Positions 27,534 through 37,626 of a DNA stretch of 64,000 bases are shown here, in pieces; positions within the stretch are counted from its first letter, which is position 1, and every line of letters begins with the position of its first letter. This DNA comes from Arenicellales bacterium (GTDB taxonomy: Bacteria > Pseudomonadota > Gammaproteobacteria > Arenicellales > JAJDZL01). The stretch covers positions 1,048,149 through 1,112,148 of the forward strand of contig OX638343.1 in NCBI GenBank assembly GCA_951813075.1, in the 5' to 3' direction. The notes below the pieces were generated by a model. The model was not told the origin of the DNA and did not search any database. It worked only from the letters and a program-made list of their open reading frames with translations. The translations under genes and the position numbers were made by a program.

Positions 27534-28517
27534 TTGTCATATCTCAGTTGGCACAGTATACGTGCGGTATTGTTGCATGGATCATGGGAAGACCTGTGAC
27601 CGATGTACGGAATTTGTGTGGAATAAGGGGTCGAGAGGCGATGAGCGGCGACTCGGTTGCAACAAAATTGTCATTCTGTGTCAAATCGGACGAGATTTCC
27701 AAGCTGATGCAGCGCTGAATTCCGGTGAGCGAAAACAGGATTCATTGCTTGACGCATAGCGAAAACCCCCGCCATTCCAAAAGTCCTTTGGTATCTTCAT
27801 GATCAAATTCCGATTTTGGGAAAATCGCTACGCCGCGTTTCTCATCTGTTCGATGAGCTCGCTATTCGAGGCGGGCAAACAAGCCGCACGACTCAGGCTG
27901 AAGTACTGTTTTCCGGGTTCCGACTGCAGGCAAAATCATGATTTTCGATTATTGCAGAAAAGTGGCTGTCCTAACCGGGAATTAGAAAACTGATCGCACT
28001 TAATAATTCAATTGTTTGAAAATTCAATTGTTATAATTATTGTTACTGGGTTTTACTTGACATGCAGTTCCCATTCGTTTAGTGTAATTTTCAATCAAAG
28101 ATCATTGAGCAGAACGGTAGTTGATTCTTGATGATTTTATGTCTTGACGGGATTGAAAATCCAGGCAAGAAAAACCTGAAAAAACGGCATTTGGGGGTCG
28201 AAAATTAGTACAATTTATTGGCCCTAAGTTGTACTTACTCTGTAACTTATTGATATAAAAGAAGAAATTTTTGACACTTGGAGTTACTTTCGCTGAGCGT
28301 CGATTAATTTTTCCCACCCATAATCGCCGCAATTTTCATTTCTGCGCATCCTTTCTATCGCTAGGAAGGTTTTGTTCGGCATACCATTCACTGCCAGATC
28401 AGAATCTGAATTTTCCGAACACTCAGTACTGAAATACGGTCAATTCCGTCGATATATAATTGTCGGCTTGCAACCTCCCAATCACCACATTTTCGTGATC
28501 AAATAACTGGAATAATT
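27534..28517. other. Intergenic region, 1 kb, right of the mobile-element remnant
   Basis: No gene or RNA recognised. It contains a tandem AATTCAATTGTT pair at about 28006-28032 and an AT-rich stretch beyond it that may hold the sixA promoter; TTGACA at about 28057 is a possible -35. No attachment-site duplication was found. Confidence 0.5.
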
Positions 28518-29036
28518 ATGCGGTTAGTACTACTTCGACATGCAATTGCGGAAGATCGTTATGTTTTTCATATGAGCAGCAACGGCGCACCAGATTCCCA
28601 GCGCCCGCTGACTCAGGATGGAATCAATAAAATGAAACAATCGGCCTTCGGGTTGTACAAACTCCTTGATGAGAATGTGCAGCGAGTGGTATCCAGTCCA
28701 TATCTGCGAGCCAAGCAAACTGCAGAACTGTTCTTGGAGGCGATTCCACAGAGTGAACGTCCTGAACTAGAAATTTCGGATCTTCTGACGCCGGGGTGTA
28801 GTTTCCATACGCTTCAGTACTGGCTCAATAATGAAACAGGAACCATGGTACTGGTCGGACACGAACCCGATATGAGCTGGCTGATGCAACAGTTCACCCG
28901 TAGTCACACACAAAGCGTGAAATTTGGAAAAGCCGGCGCCTGCATGATCTCATTCGAAGGCAACCCTGCCAACTCTTTTGGAACCCTGCGCTGGTTCATG
29001 AGCCCCGCATCCTTGCGCAAGCTGGCTGCCGCGTGA
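28518..29036 (+). CDS. sixA: Phosphohistidine phosphatase SixA
   Basis: 172 residues of the histidine phosphatase family. LRHAIAE at the start holds the nucleophilic His, SSPYLRAKQTAEL the second phosphate-binding Arg, and VLVGHEPDMSWL the second catalytic His. It removes phosphate from histidine phosphotransfer proteins in the cytosol. Its stop overlaps the GTG start of ppx by four bases, a frequent pairing that suggests co-translation. Confidence 0.9.
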   Translation: MRLVLLRHAIAEDRYVFHMSSNGAPDSQRPLTQDGINKMKQSAFGLYKLLDENVQRVVSSPYLRAKQTAELFLEAIPQSERPELEISDLLTPGCSFHTLQYWLNNETGTMVLVGHEPDMSWLMQQFTRSHTQSVKFGKAGACMISFEGNPANSFGTLRWFMSPASLRKLAAA

Positions 29037-30562
29037 GCGAAGCTACAATTTCCAGCCTCAGCGCGACCGAACCACAGTCTGTCGCGGCGGTTGACCTTGG
29101 CTCAAATAGTTTTCATCTCGTTATCGCGCGATTGGAAAATGAAAGACTCATCGTAGTGGACCGAATCAAGGAAATTGTTCGTCTGGGTGGAGGTTTGGAC
29201 GAAAACTCGAATTTGACCGCTGATGCTCAAACTCGCGCCTTGAACTGTCTTGGACAATTCGGCCAAAGGCTTCGGGACATCCCATCATCCAACATTCGCG
29301 CAGTTGGGACGAATACATTTCGTAAAGCACGTAATATTGTCGATTTTCTACCGAAGGCCGAGAAAGCACTGGGACATTCAATTGATGTAATCACAGGCCG
29401 AGAAGAAGCTAGACTGATCTACGAGTCGGTCTGCTATGGATTGTCTGAAAGCAAAAGTAATCGCTTGGTAATTGATATCGGCGGTGGAAGCACTGAAGTA
29501 ATTGTCGGGACCGGGTATGATCCTCATCTTGCGGACAGTCTGTACATCGGCTGTGTGAGCCTTTCCGTCGCTAGATTTCCTGATAATCGAATCAGCGAGA
29601 AAGGAATGCTTCGGGCCGAACTTGACGCTCAACTTGAAATCAGAGCGATTCATCGACAATTCCGTGACCACGGATGGGACAAAGTGCTGGGTTGCTCCGG
29701 CACCATTAAAGCTGTGAGCGAAGCGCTACGCTACTTGCAATGGAGCGACGGTACCATCGACATCGAGTCGCTGCACAGACTTCGGCAGGAAATTCTCCGC
29801 TTGAAACATACTTCCGAGCTGGTAAATCTCGGTTTTGAGCCGACTCGTTGTGAAGTTCTACCAGGAGGTTTGGCCATACTCTGCGCGCTGTTTGAATGGC
29901 TGGAAATCGAACTGATGCAAATTTCAGATTTTGCCCTACGTGAAGGCGTGATGTACGACCTGCTCGGACGCCTGCGAAACGATGATGCCCGACAACGAAC
30001 CGTGATGTCGCTCGCACTTCATTGGTCAATTGACGATGTGCATGCAAAGCGAGTCCGCGAACTTGCGCTCGATATGTACGATCAAGTGGAGGGCGATTGG
30101 TTCGCAAACACGTCTGAAGCGAGAAGTTTGCTGGGTTGGGCGGCAACACTGCACGAAATCGGATTGTCGATAGCACACGCCAAATATCACCAACATGGGG
30201 CATACCTTCTGCAATTTTCAGATATGGCCGGTTTCTCCAAACCCGAACAGTCGGCACTTGCCATACTCGTTGGCAGTCATCGCCGTGATTTTCCTGTGCA
30301 GTTCTCAGCAACAACAACGCATTTGCGAATACGAATATTGAAAAGACTATGTGTCATCCTGAGGCTGGCTGTACTACTTCATCGACCTCGAACCAACCGC
30401 GCTGACTTGTCGGTGCGATGCTCGGCGAAAAAGAAAAAATTCCTGTTGGTATTCCCGATTGACTGGCTGAATCAACATCCACTGACCAAAGCTGATTTGA
30501 GTCGAGAAAAAATGTACCTGCGACAGGCAGGATTCAAGCTTCAGGTATCCATGCCCCACTAA
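29033..30562 (+). CDS. ppx: Exopolyphosphatase / pppGpp phosphohydrolase
   Basis: 509 residues, Ppx/GppA family (ASKHA fold). AAVDLGSNSFHLVIAR is the phosphate-1 loop, AVGTNTFRKARN follows, then DIGGGSTEVIVG (phosphate-2) and GCSGTIKAV. The C-terminal 190 residues form the HD-like helical domain (ATLHEIGLSIAHAKYHQHGAYLL). It releases terminal phosphate from polyphosphate and may act on pppGpp. GTG start overlapping sixA. Confidence 0.92.
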   Translation: MSEATISSLSATEPQSVAAVDLGSNSFHLVIARLENERLIVVDRIKEIVRLGGGLDENSNLTADAQTRALNCLGQFGQRLRDIPSSNIRAVGTNTFRKARNIVDFLPKAEKALGHSIDVITGREEARLIYESVCYGLSESKSNRLVIDIGGGSTEVIVGTGYDPHLADSLYIGCVSLSVARFPDNRISEKGMLRAELDAQLEIRAIHRQFRDHGWDKVLGCSGTIKAVSEALRYLQWSDGTIDIESLHRLRQEILRLKHTSELVNLGFEPTRCEVLPGGLAILCALFEWLEIELMQISDFALREGVMYDLLGRLRNDDARQRTVMSLALHWSIDDVHAKRVRELALDMYDQVEGDWFANTSEARSLLGWAATLHEIGLSIAHAKYHQHGAYLLQFSDMAGFSKPEQSALAILVGSHRRDFPVQFSATTTHLRIRILKRLCVILRLAVLLHRPRTNRADLSVRCSAKKKKFLLVFPIDWLNQHPLTKADLSREKMYLRQAGFKLQVSMPH

Positions 30563-30743
30563 GTATCGTGTATCCTGTGAGTCATTACTCCGAATTTTGG
30601 TTGACAAATGACCGGCAAATAATGCCTGACTGGCGATTTGCGAATTTAAATTTTTTATCCCCAAACAATTCGGAAATTCGTTTTGGTTACCTGCCCGGCA
30701 GTCGTTTTTCTTTTGTTCCGCTTGAACCTATATTCACTGAAAT

Positions 30744-31721
30744 ATGAAAATTCTTGTAACCGGAGCCGCAGGCTTTATTGGATTTTCGACATCCATGGCA
30801 CTACTGAAACGTGGCGACGAAGTGATTGGTCTGGACAATGTCAACGACTACTATGACGTCAGACTGAAGAATGCCCGGTTGTCACAACTCCAAGAATTTG
30901 AGAATTTCAAATTCGAAAAGGCTGACATCAGCAACTTTGAACATCTTGAGAATGTATTCCAGATTCAGGGACCGTTTCCCAAAGTCATCCACCTGGCCGC
31001 CAATGCTGGCGTTCGTTACTCCCAGCAGTTCCCTTTGCAAGTGATCAACAGCAACGTTGTCGGGCATGCGAATATCCTTCAACTGTGTCGCCGAAACGAT
31101 AATTTCGAACACCTGGTTTTTGCGAGTTCAAGCAGTGTTTACTCCCAAAACGATAAATTGCCGTTTTCGGTCGATAACCGCGTAGATCGTCCAGTTTCTA
31201 TCTATGCCGCCACCAAAGCTGCTGACGAATTGATCAGTCATGTATATGCCGACAACTTCGACCTGCCGCAGTCGGCCCTTCGATACTTCACCGTATACGG
31301 ACCATGGGGTCGGCCCGACATGTCATACTACCATTTTACCAATGCAATGATGAATTCCACGCCTATCAGACTGTTCAATTTCGGGAACATGCGTCGTGAC
31401 TTCACCTACATCGACGACATTGTTTCCGGAACAGTGGCGGCATTGGACAACCCGCCAGCCCATAATTTGCAATCCACGCCTATTCGAGCCTTTAACCTTG
31501 GTGCCGGCAACACCGAAGCCTTGGAGAAAATGGTATCCCTACTAGAGCAAAATCTCGGTGTAAAGGCAGAAAGGATTTACGAAGCCGGACCTCGGGGAGA
31601 AATGCCGGAAACATTTGCTGACATCGAATTGACCAGAAATATCCTCGGATATTCGCCTTCTGTATCCCTTGAAGCAGGAATAGAAAAATTCGTTGACTGG
31701 TATCAAGAGTATCACCGTTGA
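30744..31721 (+). CDS. NAD-dependent nucleotide-sugar epimerase (UDP-glucuronate 4-epimerase type)
   Basis: 325 residues, extended short-chain dehydrogenase fold. TGAAGFIG near residues 7-14 binds NAD. GLDNVNDYYDVRLKNARL is characteristic of the UDP-glucuronate 4-epimerase group. SSSSVYS and YAATKAADE hold the catalytic Ser and YxxxK, and FTVYGPWGRPDM is the sugar-binding region. It probably makes UDP-galacturonate for surface polysaccharide. A single gene between ppx and yebC with no other polysaccharide genes near. Confidence 0.85.
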   Translation: MKILVTGAAGFIGFSTSMALLKRGDEVIGLDNVNDYYDVRLKNARLSQLQEFENFKFEKADISNFEHLENVFQIQGPFPKVIHLAANAGVRYSQQFPLQVINSNVVGHANILQLCRRNDNFEHLVFASSSSVYSQNDKLPFSVDNRVDRPVSIYAATKAADELISHVYADNFDLPQSALRYFTVYGPWGRPDMSYYHFTNAMMNSTPIRLFNFGNMRRDFTYIDDIVSGTVAALDNPPAHNLQSTPIRAFNLGAGNTEALEKMVSLLEQNLGVKAERIYEAGPRGEMPETFADIELTRNILGYSPSVSLEAGIEKFVDWYQEYHR

Positions 31722-31862
31722 AACTCTCACCCTAGGGACTGGATTGCCACCTCAATCACGTTGCTGATGTTACCGTCAAATACAGTTTAACCATTGATTT
31801 TGCAGAATTCAACTTGGTAGAAGATGGTAAAATAACTAAGATAAATTCAATGCGAAATTCTA

Positions 31863-32591
31863 ATGGCCGGACATAGCAAATGGGCAAATATCCGGTTTCG
31901 TAAAGCCGCCCAGGACAGTCGTCGCGGGAAACTATTCTCGAAACTCATCAGAGAGATTACAGTTGCCACTCGAACAGGTAATCCCGACCCGGACAGCAAC
32001 CCTCGACTGCGCTCGGCAATCGACAAGGCACTGGCTGCAAATATGGGTCGCGATGTCATTAACCGCGCAGTTCAGCGAGGATCTGGTGAATCAGGTGGCG
32101 ACGGATACCAGGATGTCATATATGAGGGCTACGGGCCTGGCGGCGTGGCAATGCTGATCGAATGCTCGACAGATAATCGCAATCGTACAGTCAGCGAACT
32201 TCGCCACGCACTGACCAAACATGGTGGGAATCTGGGAACGGAAGGTTCGGTATCCTACCTATTCAACCGCGTTGGCTTGATTCAGTTCCTAAGTGGTAGC
32301 GACGAGGAACAGATCATGGATGTGGCAGTATCTGCTGGTGCCGACGATATTGATATCCTGGACGATGGATCGATCATGGTGGCGACTCCGGTCGAAAGTT
32401 TTGTCGATGTTGTAAAAGCTCTTGATGATGCCGAAATAACGTACGAAGAGGCGAGCATCGAGCAACGTGCCTCGGTTTCGCAAGAAATTGGCGAGGAATT
32501 GATGGAGCGAGTGCTCACACTGATCAATGCTATTGAAGATCTTGACGATGTACAGGATGTCTATACCAACGCCGAATTTTTCGCCCAATAG
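31863..32591 (+). CDS. yebC: YebC/TACO1-family protein
   Basis: 242 residues starting AGHSKWANIRFRKAAQDSRRGK, the family hallmark, with VIYEGYGPGGVAMLIE and the GNLGTEGSVSYLF words. YebC-type proteins are cytosolic and act on translation of difficult stretches and/or as regulators; it sits directly upstream of ruvC here, as in many proteobacteria. The spacing to ruvC is 5 bases, so it is the first gene of the yebC-ruvCAB unit. Confidence 0.95.
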   Translation: MAGHSKWANIRFRKAAQDSRRGKLFSKLIREITVATRTGNPDPDSNPRLRSAIDKALAANMGRDVINRAVQRGSGESGGDGYQDVIYEGYGPGGVAMLIECSTDNRNRTVSELRHALTKHGGNLGTEGSVSYLFNRVGLIQFLSGSDEEQIMDVAVSAGADDIDILDDGSIMVATPVESFVDVVKALDDAEITYEEASIEQRASVSQEIGEELMERVLTLINAIEDLDDVQDVYTNAEFFAQ

Positions 32592-32596
32592 AATTT

Positions 32597-33109
32597 ATGA
32601 AAATTTTAGGAATAGATCCAGGTTCAAGAGCAACGGGCTTCGGTGTAATTGAATCCTCTATAGGCAACATCAAATACGTAGCTAGCGGTTGCATCAGAAC
32701 AGTTTCGGGTTCTCTACCCGAGCGATTGGGTGAAATCTACCACGGAATTTCCGATGTGATCAACCTCCATAACCCGGACATTGCGGTTGTGGAACAAGTC
32801 TTCGTTTCTGTCAATCCGAGATCAGCCCTCAAATTGGGACACGCGCGTGGAAGTGCGATTTCTGCATGTGCGGCAAAGATGATCAAACTATACGAGTACA
32901 CACCCCGTGAAATCAAAAAAACCGTTACTGGTAATGGGGCAGCAACCAAGGAGCAGGTCCAGTACATGGTGAGGATGCTATTGGCGCTGGATAGGGAGCT
33001 TGGCGAAGATGAGGCAGACGCTCTGGCCGGTGCTTTGGCTCACTATCAACATGTACCCTTTGAACCTGAGGCAAAAGTAGTTCGCCGGGCGACTGCGACA
33101 AATCATTGA
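32597..33109 (+). CDS. ruvC: Holliday junction endonuclease RuvC
   Basis: 170 residues. ILGIDPGSRATGFGVIE carries the first catalytic Asp, VVEQVFVSVNPRSALKLGHARG the Glu, and GEDEADALAGALAHY the C-terminal acidic residues. It resolves four-way junctions with RuvAB. The next gene, ruvA, starts 16 bases on. Confidence 0.95.
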   Translation: MKILGIDPGSRATGFGVIESSIGNIKYVASGCIRTVSGSLPERLGEIYHGISDVINLHNPDIAVVEQVFVSVNPRSALKLGHARGSAISACAAKMIKLYEYTPREIKKTVTGNGAATKEQVQYMVRMLLALDRELGEDEADALAGALAHYQHVPFEPEAKVVRRATATNH

Positions 33110-33125
33110 TGGAAGGAATGGTGCT

Positions 33126-33728
33126 GTGATTGGTTACTTATCAGGATTGATTCGGCAAATCAATCCTCCTTGTATCCTGTTGAATGTCAATGGAGTCGGT
33201 TACGAAGTGAACATGCCGATGTCCGAATTTCAGAATCTGCCACCGGAAGGTGAGCGCGCGGAAATCTATACACATCTGCATGTCCGCGAGGACACACAGG
33301 CATTGTTCGGATTCAGTCAGATCACGGATCGAGACATGTTCCGAACGCTCATCACTATAAGTAATGTGGGACCGCGGATCGGCCTGGCAATACTCAGCGA
33401 GTTGAAGGTCGCGGAACTGGTGAACTGCGTTCAGCTGAACGATACCAGATCACTCGAAAAGGTTTCAGGAATTGGTGTGAAAACAGCTGAGAAATTGCTG
33501 ATCGAACTGCGCGATAAAGTCAAACAGTTCCCCATTGAAAGTTTGGTTGATGACGATGAAATGACAGTCGGAAATACAGTCCAGGAAGCAACAGAAGCAC
33601 TTGTTGAACTTGGCTATTCAAGAAGAGAAGCAAGGCAAGCCATACTTTCAGCACGCGAGTCAACGGATGCGAATACAACTGAACAGTTGATCCTCGAGGC
33701 GCTGGCATCACTCAGTACGGTTGCATGA
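33126..33728 (+). CDS. ruvA: Holliday junction DNA helicase subunit RuvA
   Basis: 200 residues, GTG start behind GGAAGG. Domain I ([28 protein letters not shown]) is an OB fold. The two helix-hairpin-helix motifs appear in [16 protein letters not shown] and [16 protein letters not shown]. The C-terminal domain III ([16 protein letters not shown]) contacts RuvB. It binds the junction as a tetramer. The stop overlaps the ruvB ATG. Confidence 0.95.
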   Translation: MIGYLSGLIRQINPPCILLNVNGVGYEVNMPMSEFQNLPPEGERAEIYTHLHVREDTQALFGFSQITDRDMFRTLITISNVGPRIGLAILSELKVAELVNCVQLNDTRSLEKVSGIGVKTAEKLLIELRDKVKQFPIESLVDDDEMTVGNTVQEATEALVELGYSRREARQAILSARESTDANTTEQLILEALASLSTVA

Positions 33729-34747
33729 TGAACGACGTCATTCGTACAGTTACACCAGTTGAGATGGATGCTGTCGAAAAAGAATTTGACCGCAGTCTTC
33801 GTCCACGAAGACTTGATGAATTTATTGGACAGAAAAAGACTAAACGACAACTGTCTATATTCATTAAAGCAACGGTGAAACGATCTGAAGCGCTCGATCA
33901 CGTGCTGATTTTCGGTCCGCCCGGGTTGGGAAAAACAACACTGGCCTACATCATTGCAAACGAATTGGAAGTCGACGTCGTTCAAACTTCAGGACCCGCG
34001 CTGGAACATAAAGGGGATGTTGCCGCGCTGTTGACTCGTCTGCAGAAAGGATCGGTTTTGTTCGTGGATGAGATACATCGACTGACCCCCGTTGTAGAAG
34101 AGGTGCTCTACCCTGCAATGGAAGATTATTCGATAGACATCATGATTGGCCAGGGACCGGCCGCGAAATCTATCCAATTAAAACTGCAACCTTTTACTTT
34201 GGTCGGTGCGACGACTAGAACGGGTTTGCTGACGTCGCCTTTGCGCGACCGCTTTGGAATCGTCCATCGACTTGACTACTATGGGATGGACGACATTTCA
34301 AAAGTAATTGAACGCTCAGCGCAAATCCTGCAAATCGAGGCAGACCAGGATGGCATTGCCTCAATTGCGGAACGATCCCGTGGAACCCCCAGAATCGCTA
34401 ACAGGCTTTTAAGGAGAGTACGGGATTTCGCCGAAGTCGAAGGAAGTGGATTAATTGATCGAGTGACTGCGAATGAAGCCCTGGATATGCTGGAAGTGGA
34501 TAATTCAGGATTGGATGTGCTTGATCGAAAATACCTCAAGATATTGATTGAAAATTTTCAGGGCGGTCCAACCGGTGTGGAAACACTTTCCGCCGCGATC
34601 AGCGAAGAACGCAGCACAATTGAAGACACTATCGAACCTTATTTACTTCAACAAGGATTCATTCAGCGTACCTCACGCGGAAGAACCGCCACACCAAAAG
34701 CCAGAATTCATATCGGAGTTTCTGGACAACAGGAATCATTACTGTAG
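33725..34747 (+). CDS. ruvB: Holliday junction branch-migration ATPase RuvB
   Basis: 340 residues of the AAA+ class. [11 protein letters not shown] precedes Walker [18 protein letters not shown] is Walker B, GATTRTG is sensor 1, [13 protein letters not shown] holds the sensor 2 Arg, and a winged-helix end reads [12 protein letters not shown]. It drives branch migration on RuvA-bound junctions. It overlaps ruvA by 4 bases. Confidence 0.96.
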   Translation: MMNDVIRTVTPVEMDAVEKEFDRSLRPRRLDEFIGQKKTKRQLSIFIKATVKRSEALDHVLIFGPPGLGKTTLAYIIANELEVDVVQTSGPALEHKGDVAALLTRLQKGSVLFVDEIHRLTPVVEEVLYPAMEDYSIDIMIGQGPAAKSIQLKLQPFTLVGATTRTGLLTSPLRDRFGIVHRLDYYGMDDISKVIERSAQILQIEADQDGIASIAERSRGTPRIANRLLRRVRDFAEVEGSGLIDRVTANEALDMLEVDNSGLDVLDRKYLKILIENFQGGPTGVETLSAAISEERSTIEDTIEPYLLQQGFIQRTSRGRTATPKARIHIGVSGQQESLL

Positions 34748-34804
34748 ATGTATAGAAAATCTATAATAGAATGAGTAGTATCTGGGTGGGAATGCCTTAG
34801 TTGA

Positions 34805-35209
34805 ATGTCTTGCGCAGATTTTATTTCGAAATTCCGCGTCTATTACGAGGATACGGACGCTGCCGGGGTTGTTTATCACGCAAACTACCTCAAGTTCATG
34901 GAAAGAGCCAGAACCGAGTGGCTTGCAAGTCTTGGTTGTCTGCCTCAACAGCCGACGGATCGATGGGGAGTCATTTTTGCAGTCCGTTCGGTGACCTTGG
35001 ATTTCGTTAAACCCGCCCAATTGGGAAGCATCTTGGAAGTATCTGTTACGCCCAACAAAATTCGTGGCGCGAGCATGGACATCCTGCAGAAAGTTGTAAA
35101 TGATCAACAAACACTCGTTTTTGGGAAATTTCGAATTGCTTGCATAGATTCTGTGCGCTTCAGCGCCTGTAGGATTCCCAAAGATCTGGTGCATAGGTTA
35201 AAAAATTAA
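34805..35209 (+). CDS. ybgC: YbgC-type acyl-CoA thioesterase
   Basis: 134 residues, hot-dog fold. VYYEDTDAAGVVYHANYLKFMERARTEW contains the catalytic Asp and the family signature. The enzyme hydrolyses acyl-CoA or acyl-ACP in the cytosol and is the classic first gene of the tol-pal cluster. Its TAA overlaps the tolQ ATG (TAATG). Confidence 0.92.
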   Translation: MSCADFISKFRVYYEDTDAAGVVYHANYLKFMERARTEWLASLGCLPQQPTDRWGVIFAVRSVTLDFVKPAQLGSILEVSVTPNKIRGASMDILQKVVNDQQTLVFGKFRIACIDSVRFSACRIPKDLVHRLKN

Positions 35210-35913
35210 TGGAAAATTCAATTGAACTGCTACCGACCGGAACCACGCTTTCTTTCATCGATCTGATCACGAACGCAAGTTTGCTGGTACAGATCGTAAT
35301 GGCAGTATTAGTGCTTGCATCGTTGATATCATGGTCGATGATCTTCTACAAATGGTTCACGCTGAAGTATTGGACACAGGCCGCTGACGATTTTGAGGGG
35401 AATTTCTGGTCAGTTGGTGATCTGAGTTCGCTCTACTATGAATGGGACGAACGCAACAAAGACTCTGGTTCGATTGCCGAAGTTTTTATGGAAGGTTACC
35501 GGGAATTGAGCCGACTCCTCACCCGAAGCAATATCGATCGATCCGAAATCGTCGATGGCGTTCAACGTACGATGCGCGTTGCCTTGAACAGGGCTGAAGA
35601 CAAGGTCAATTCCAATCTCTCGTTTCTGGCAACTGTAGGGTCAACCAGTCCCTATATTGGCCTTTTCGGTACGGTTTGGGGAATCATGAATTCCTTCCGT
35701 GCGCTTGGAACTATGCAAACGACGACGATAGCGGCAGTTGCACCGGGTATCGCCGAGGCGCTGATAGCGACCGCAATGGGGCTATTCGCCGCGATTCCTG
35801 CTGTAATCGCTTACAATCGTTTTTCACACGAGGCAGATCGACTACTTTCTCGATATGAAACGTTTACTGACGAATTCTTGAGTATCGTCAATCGACAATA
35901 TGCAATCAAATAA
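35209..35913 (+). CDS. tolQ: Tol-Pal system proton channel subunit TolQ
   Basis: 234 residues with three membrane segments (near residues 20-43, 130-155 and 170-195). The MotA/ExbB-type word ATVGSTSPYIGLFGTVWGIM lies in the second and third helix region, and PGIAEALIATAMGLFAAIPAV in the last helix. With TolR it uses the proton gradient to energise TolA in the inner membrane. Confidence 0.95.
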   Translation: MENSIELLPTGTTLSFIDLITNASLLVQIVMAVLVLASLISWSMIFYKWFTLKYWTQAADDFEGNFWSVGDLSSLYYEWDERNKDSGSIAEVFMEGYRELSRLLTRSNIDRSEIVDGVQRTMRVALNRAEDKVNSNLSFLATVGSTSPYIGLFGTVWGIMNSFRALGTMQTTTIAAVAPGIAEALIATAMGLFAAIPAVIAYNRFSHEADRLLSRYETFTDEFLSIVNRQYAIK

Positions 35914-35921
35914 GTAAAACC

Positions 35922-36350
35922 ATGAGTCCAAAGCAGCGGCAAAACAGATACAAGCAGATGAACGAAATCAATGTTGTTCCGTACATTGATGTGATGCTTG
36001 TTCTGCTGGTCATTTTCATGGTCACTGCCCCGCTGCTCACGGAAGGTGTGAAGGTTGAACTTCCCCAAGCAACAGCCAAGCCGATTGAATCGGAAGATAG
36101 TATTCCGTTCGTTGTTCACGTCAATATCGACGGTGAATACTATGTCAATCAAGATAACGAAAATTCTGTAACTCTGAAAGAGTTGAGTGTGAAGGCAGCT
36201 GCTGTGCGAAGGTCAAATTCCGACACTACTTTCCTGGTGCGCGGTGATGCCAATGTTAATTTTGATGCTGTTGTGCAGGCGATGGTAGCACTGCAGACTG
36301 CCGGTGTAGACGATGTGGGGTTGGTGACCAAGAATCCGCAAAGAAATTGA
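35922..36350 (+). CDS. tolR: Tol-Pal system proton channel subunit TolR
   Basis: 142 residues, one membrane segment near 19-40 with the essential Asp in NVVPYIDVMLVLLVIFMV, then a periplasmic domain ending DDVGLVTKNPQ. Starts 9 bases after tolQ; the stop overlaps the TTG start of tolA. Confidence 0.95.
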   Translation: MSPKQRQNRYKQMNEINVVPYIDVMLVLLVIFMVTAPLLTEGVKVELPQATAKPIESEDSIPFVVHVNIDGEYYVNQDNENSVTLKELSVKAAAVRRSNSDTTFLVRGDANVNFDAVVQAMVALQTAGVDDVGLVTKNPQRN

Positions 36351-37624
36351 ATAAAGTGCCTGATCGAACACACAAGTCATTCGGAATCAAGTCGGCATTT
36401 CTGGCAGTAGGCGTTCATGCCGCTATTGCTTTGGCAGTAGGCGTCAACATAATTTTTGAAAATGTTTTGGATTCAAGCGCCACTTCCAGCTCGGTTCAAC
36501 CGATACAGGCCCGGGCGGTCACAGAAGAAGCAATCAACGCTGAACTTGAGCTGATTCGACAAAGAGAGGAGCAGGAGCGTCTCAGGATTCTTGAACAGAA
36601 TAAGCAACTTGAACAGACTCGCAAGGAACAACAGGAAGCGGAGCAACAACTTGCATTAATTGAAGCGCGTCGCGAAGCCGAGGAAAAGCGTATACGTGAG
36701 GCCGAACAAGCACGTTTAGCGCAGGAAGATGAATTGCGAGCACTGGAGGATGTGAAAAAACGGCAACAGGAAGATTTGGCTGCTATCGAAAAAGAACAAT
36801 CGCTTATTCAAACTGAAATCGAAAAATTAGAACTGGAAAAGCAAGAACGGGCAAAGGCGACTGAAGAACTGGAAAATCTTCAGAAAGAGAAAATCAGACT
36901 GAAACAGGAACTAGAGCAGTTGGAAATAGCGAAACGAGAACGACTGCAAGTTGAAGAATTACGTCGTGAACAGCAGCGAAAAGAAGAGGAAAGAAGATTA
37001 GCAGCCGCTGAATTGGAAAAGAAAGAAAAGGAGAGGTTAGCTGCCGCCAAATTGGAAAAGGAAAGGAAAGAAAAAGAAAGATTAGCCGCTGCCAAATTGG
37101 AAAAGGAAAGGAAAGAAAAAGAGAGATTAGCCGCTGCCAAATTGGAAAAGGAAAGGAAAGAAAAAGAGAGATTAGCCGCTATCGAAAAGAAAAAGCAACA
37201 GGAACGCGAAGCGCAGGAAAAAAAACGAAAGGCCGAACAGGCTAGACTTGCCGAGTTAGCCAAAGCTCAAGAAGTTGAAAGAAAAAAGGAAGAAGAAGTC
37301 CGACAACAACGTATCGCTGAACAGCAACGTAAAAAAGCCATATCAGAATTCAGTGAATATATCCCAGCGATTCGGAATAAGGTGAAAAATGAATGGACGG
37401 TACTGGATGTTTCAGAATCATTCAAGACGACGGTGCTGGTGAAAATTGATGTATCCGGTGAAGTGAAATCTGCGACAGTGACCAATTCAAGCGGTTCAGA
37501 TGAGTTCGACCGTTCAGTTACAATCGCGATTCTAAAGGCATCACCTCTCCCCATTCCGCCCGACCCAGAATTCTATAATTACATACAAGAGTTCCAATTT
37601 TCGTTTTCCAACCCATCAAGTTAG
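36347..37624 (+). CDS. tolA: Tol-Pal system inner-membrane protein TolA
   Basis: 425 residues from a TTG (GTG at 36356 possible). A single N-terminal membrane segment (FLAVGVHAAIALAVGVNIIF) is followed by about 290 residues of Glu/Lys/Arg/Gln/Leu-rich helix, the periplasm-spanning domain II. The end is a small TonB-like domain (VKNEWTV...KIDVSGEVKSATVTNSSG...PLPIPPDP). It contains three near-identical 15-residue units (AKLEKERKEKERLAA). It links the TolQR motor to Pal and TolB. Confidence 0.95.
   Translation: MNKVPDRTHKSFGIKSAFLAVGVHAAIALAVGVNIIFENVLDSSATSSSVQPIQARAVTEEAINAELELIRQREEQERLRILEQNKQLEQTRKEQQEAEQQLALIEARREAEEKRIREAEQARLAQEDELRALEDVKKRQQEDLAAIEKEQSLIQTEIEKLELEKQERAKATEELENLQKEKIRLKQELEQLEIAKRERLQVEELRREQQRKEEERRLAAAELEKKEKERLAAAKLEKERKEKERLAAAKLEKERKEKERLAAAKLEKERKEKERLAAIEKKKQQEREAQEKKRKAEQARLAELAKAQEVERKKEEEVRQQRIAEQQRKKAISEFSEYIPAIRNKVKNEWTVLDVSESFKTTVLVKIDVSGEVKSATVTNSSGSDEFDRSVTIAILKASPLPIPPDPEFYNYIQEFQFSFSNPSS
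37046..37180 (+). repeat. Three tandem 45-bp repeats in tolA
   Basis: Units at 37046-37090, 37091-37135 and 37136-37180 differ by at most one or two bases and encode 15 residues each. Being almost identical at the DNA level, they look like recent slippage copies that would change the length of the TolA helix. Confidence 0.9.
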
Positions 37625-37626
37625 TT

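Noticed and set aside
28102-28332. 76-codon minus-strand frame in the 1-kb intergenic gap
   Set aside because: Low-complexity residue pattern, no ribosome binding site and no recognisable motif.
37046-37180. CRISPR-like array
   Set aside because: Tandem 45-bp units without spacers, fully within the tolA coding frame.
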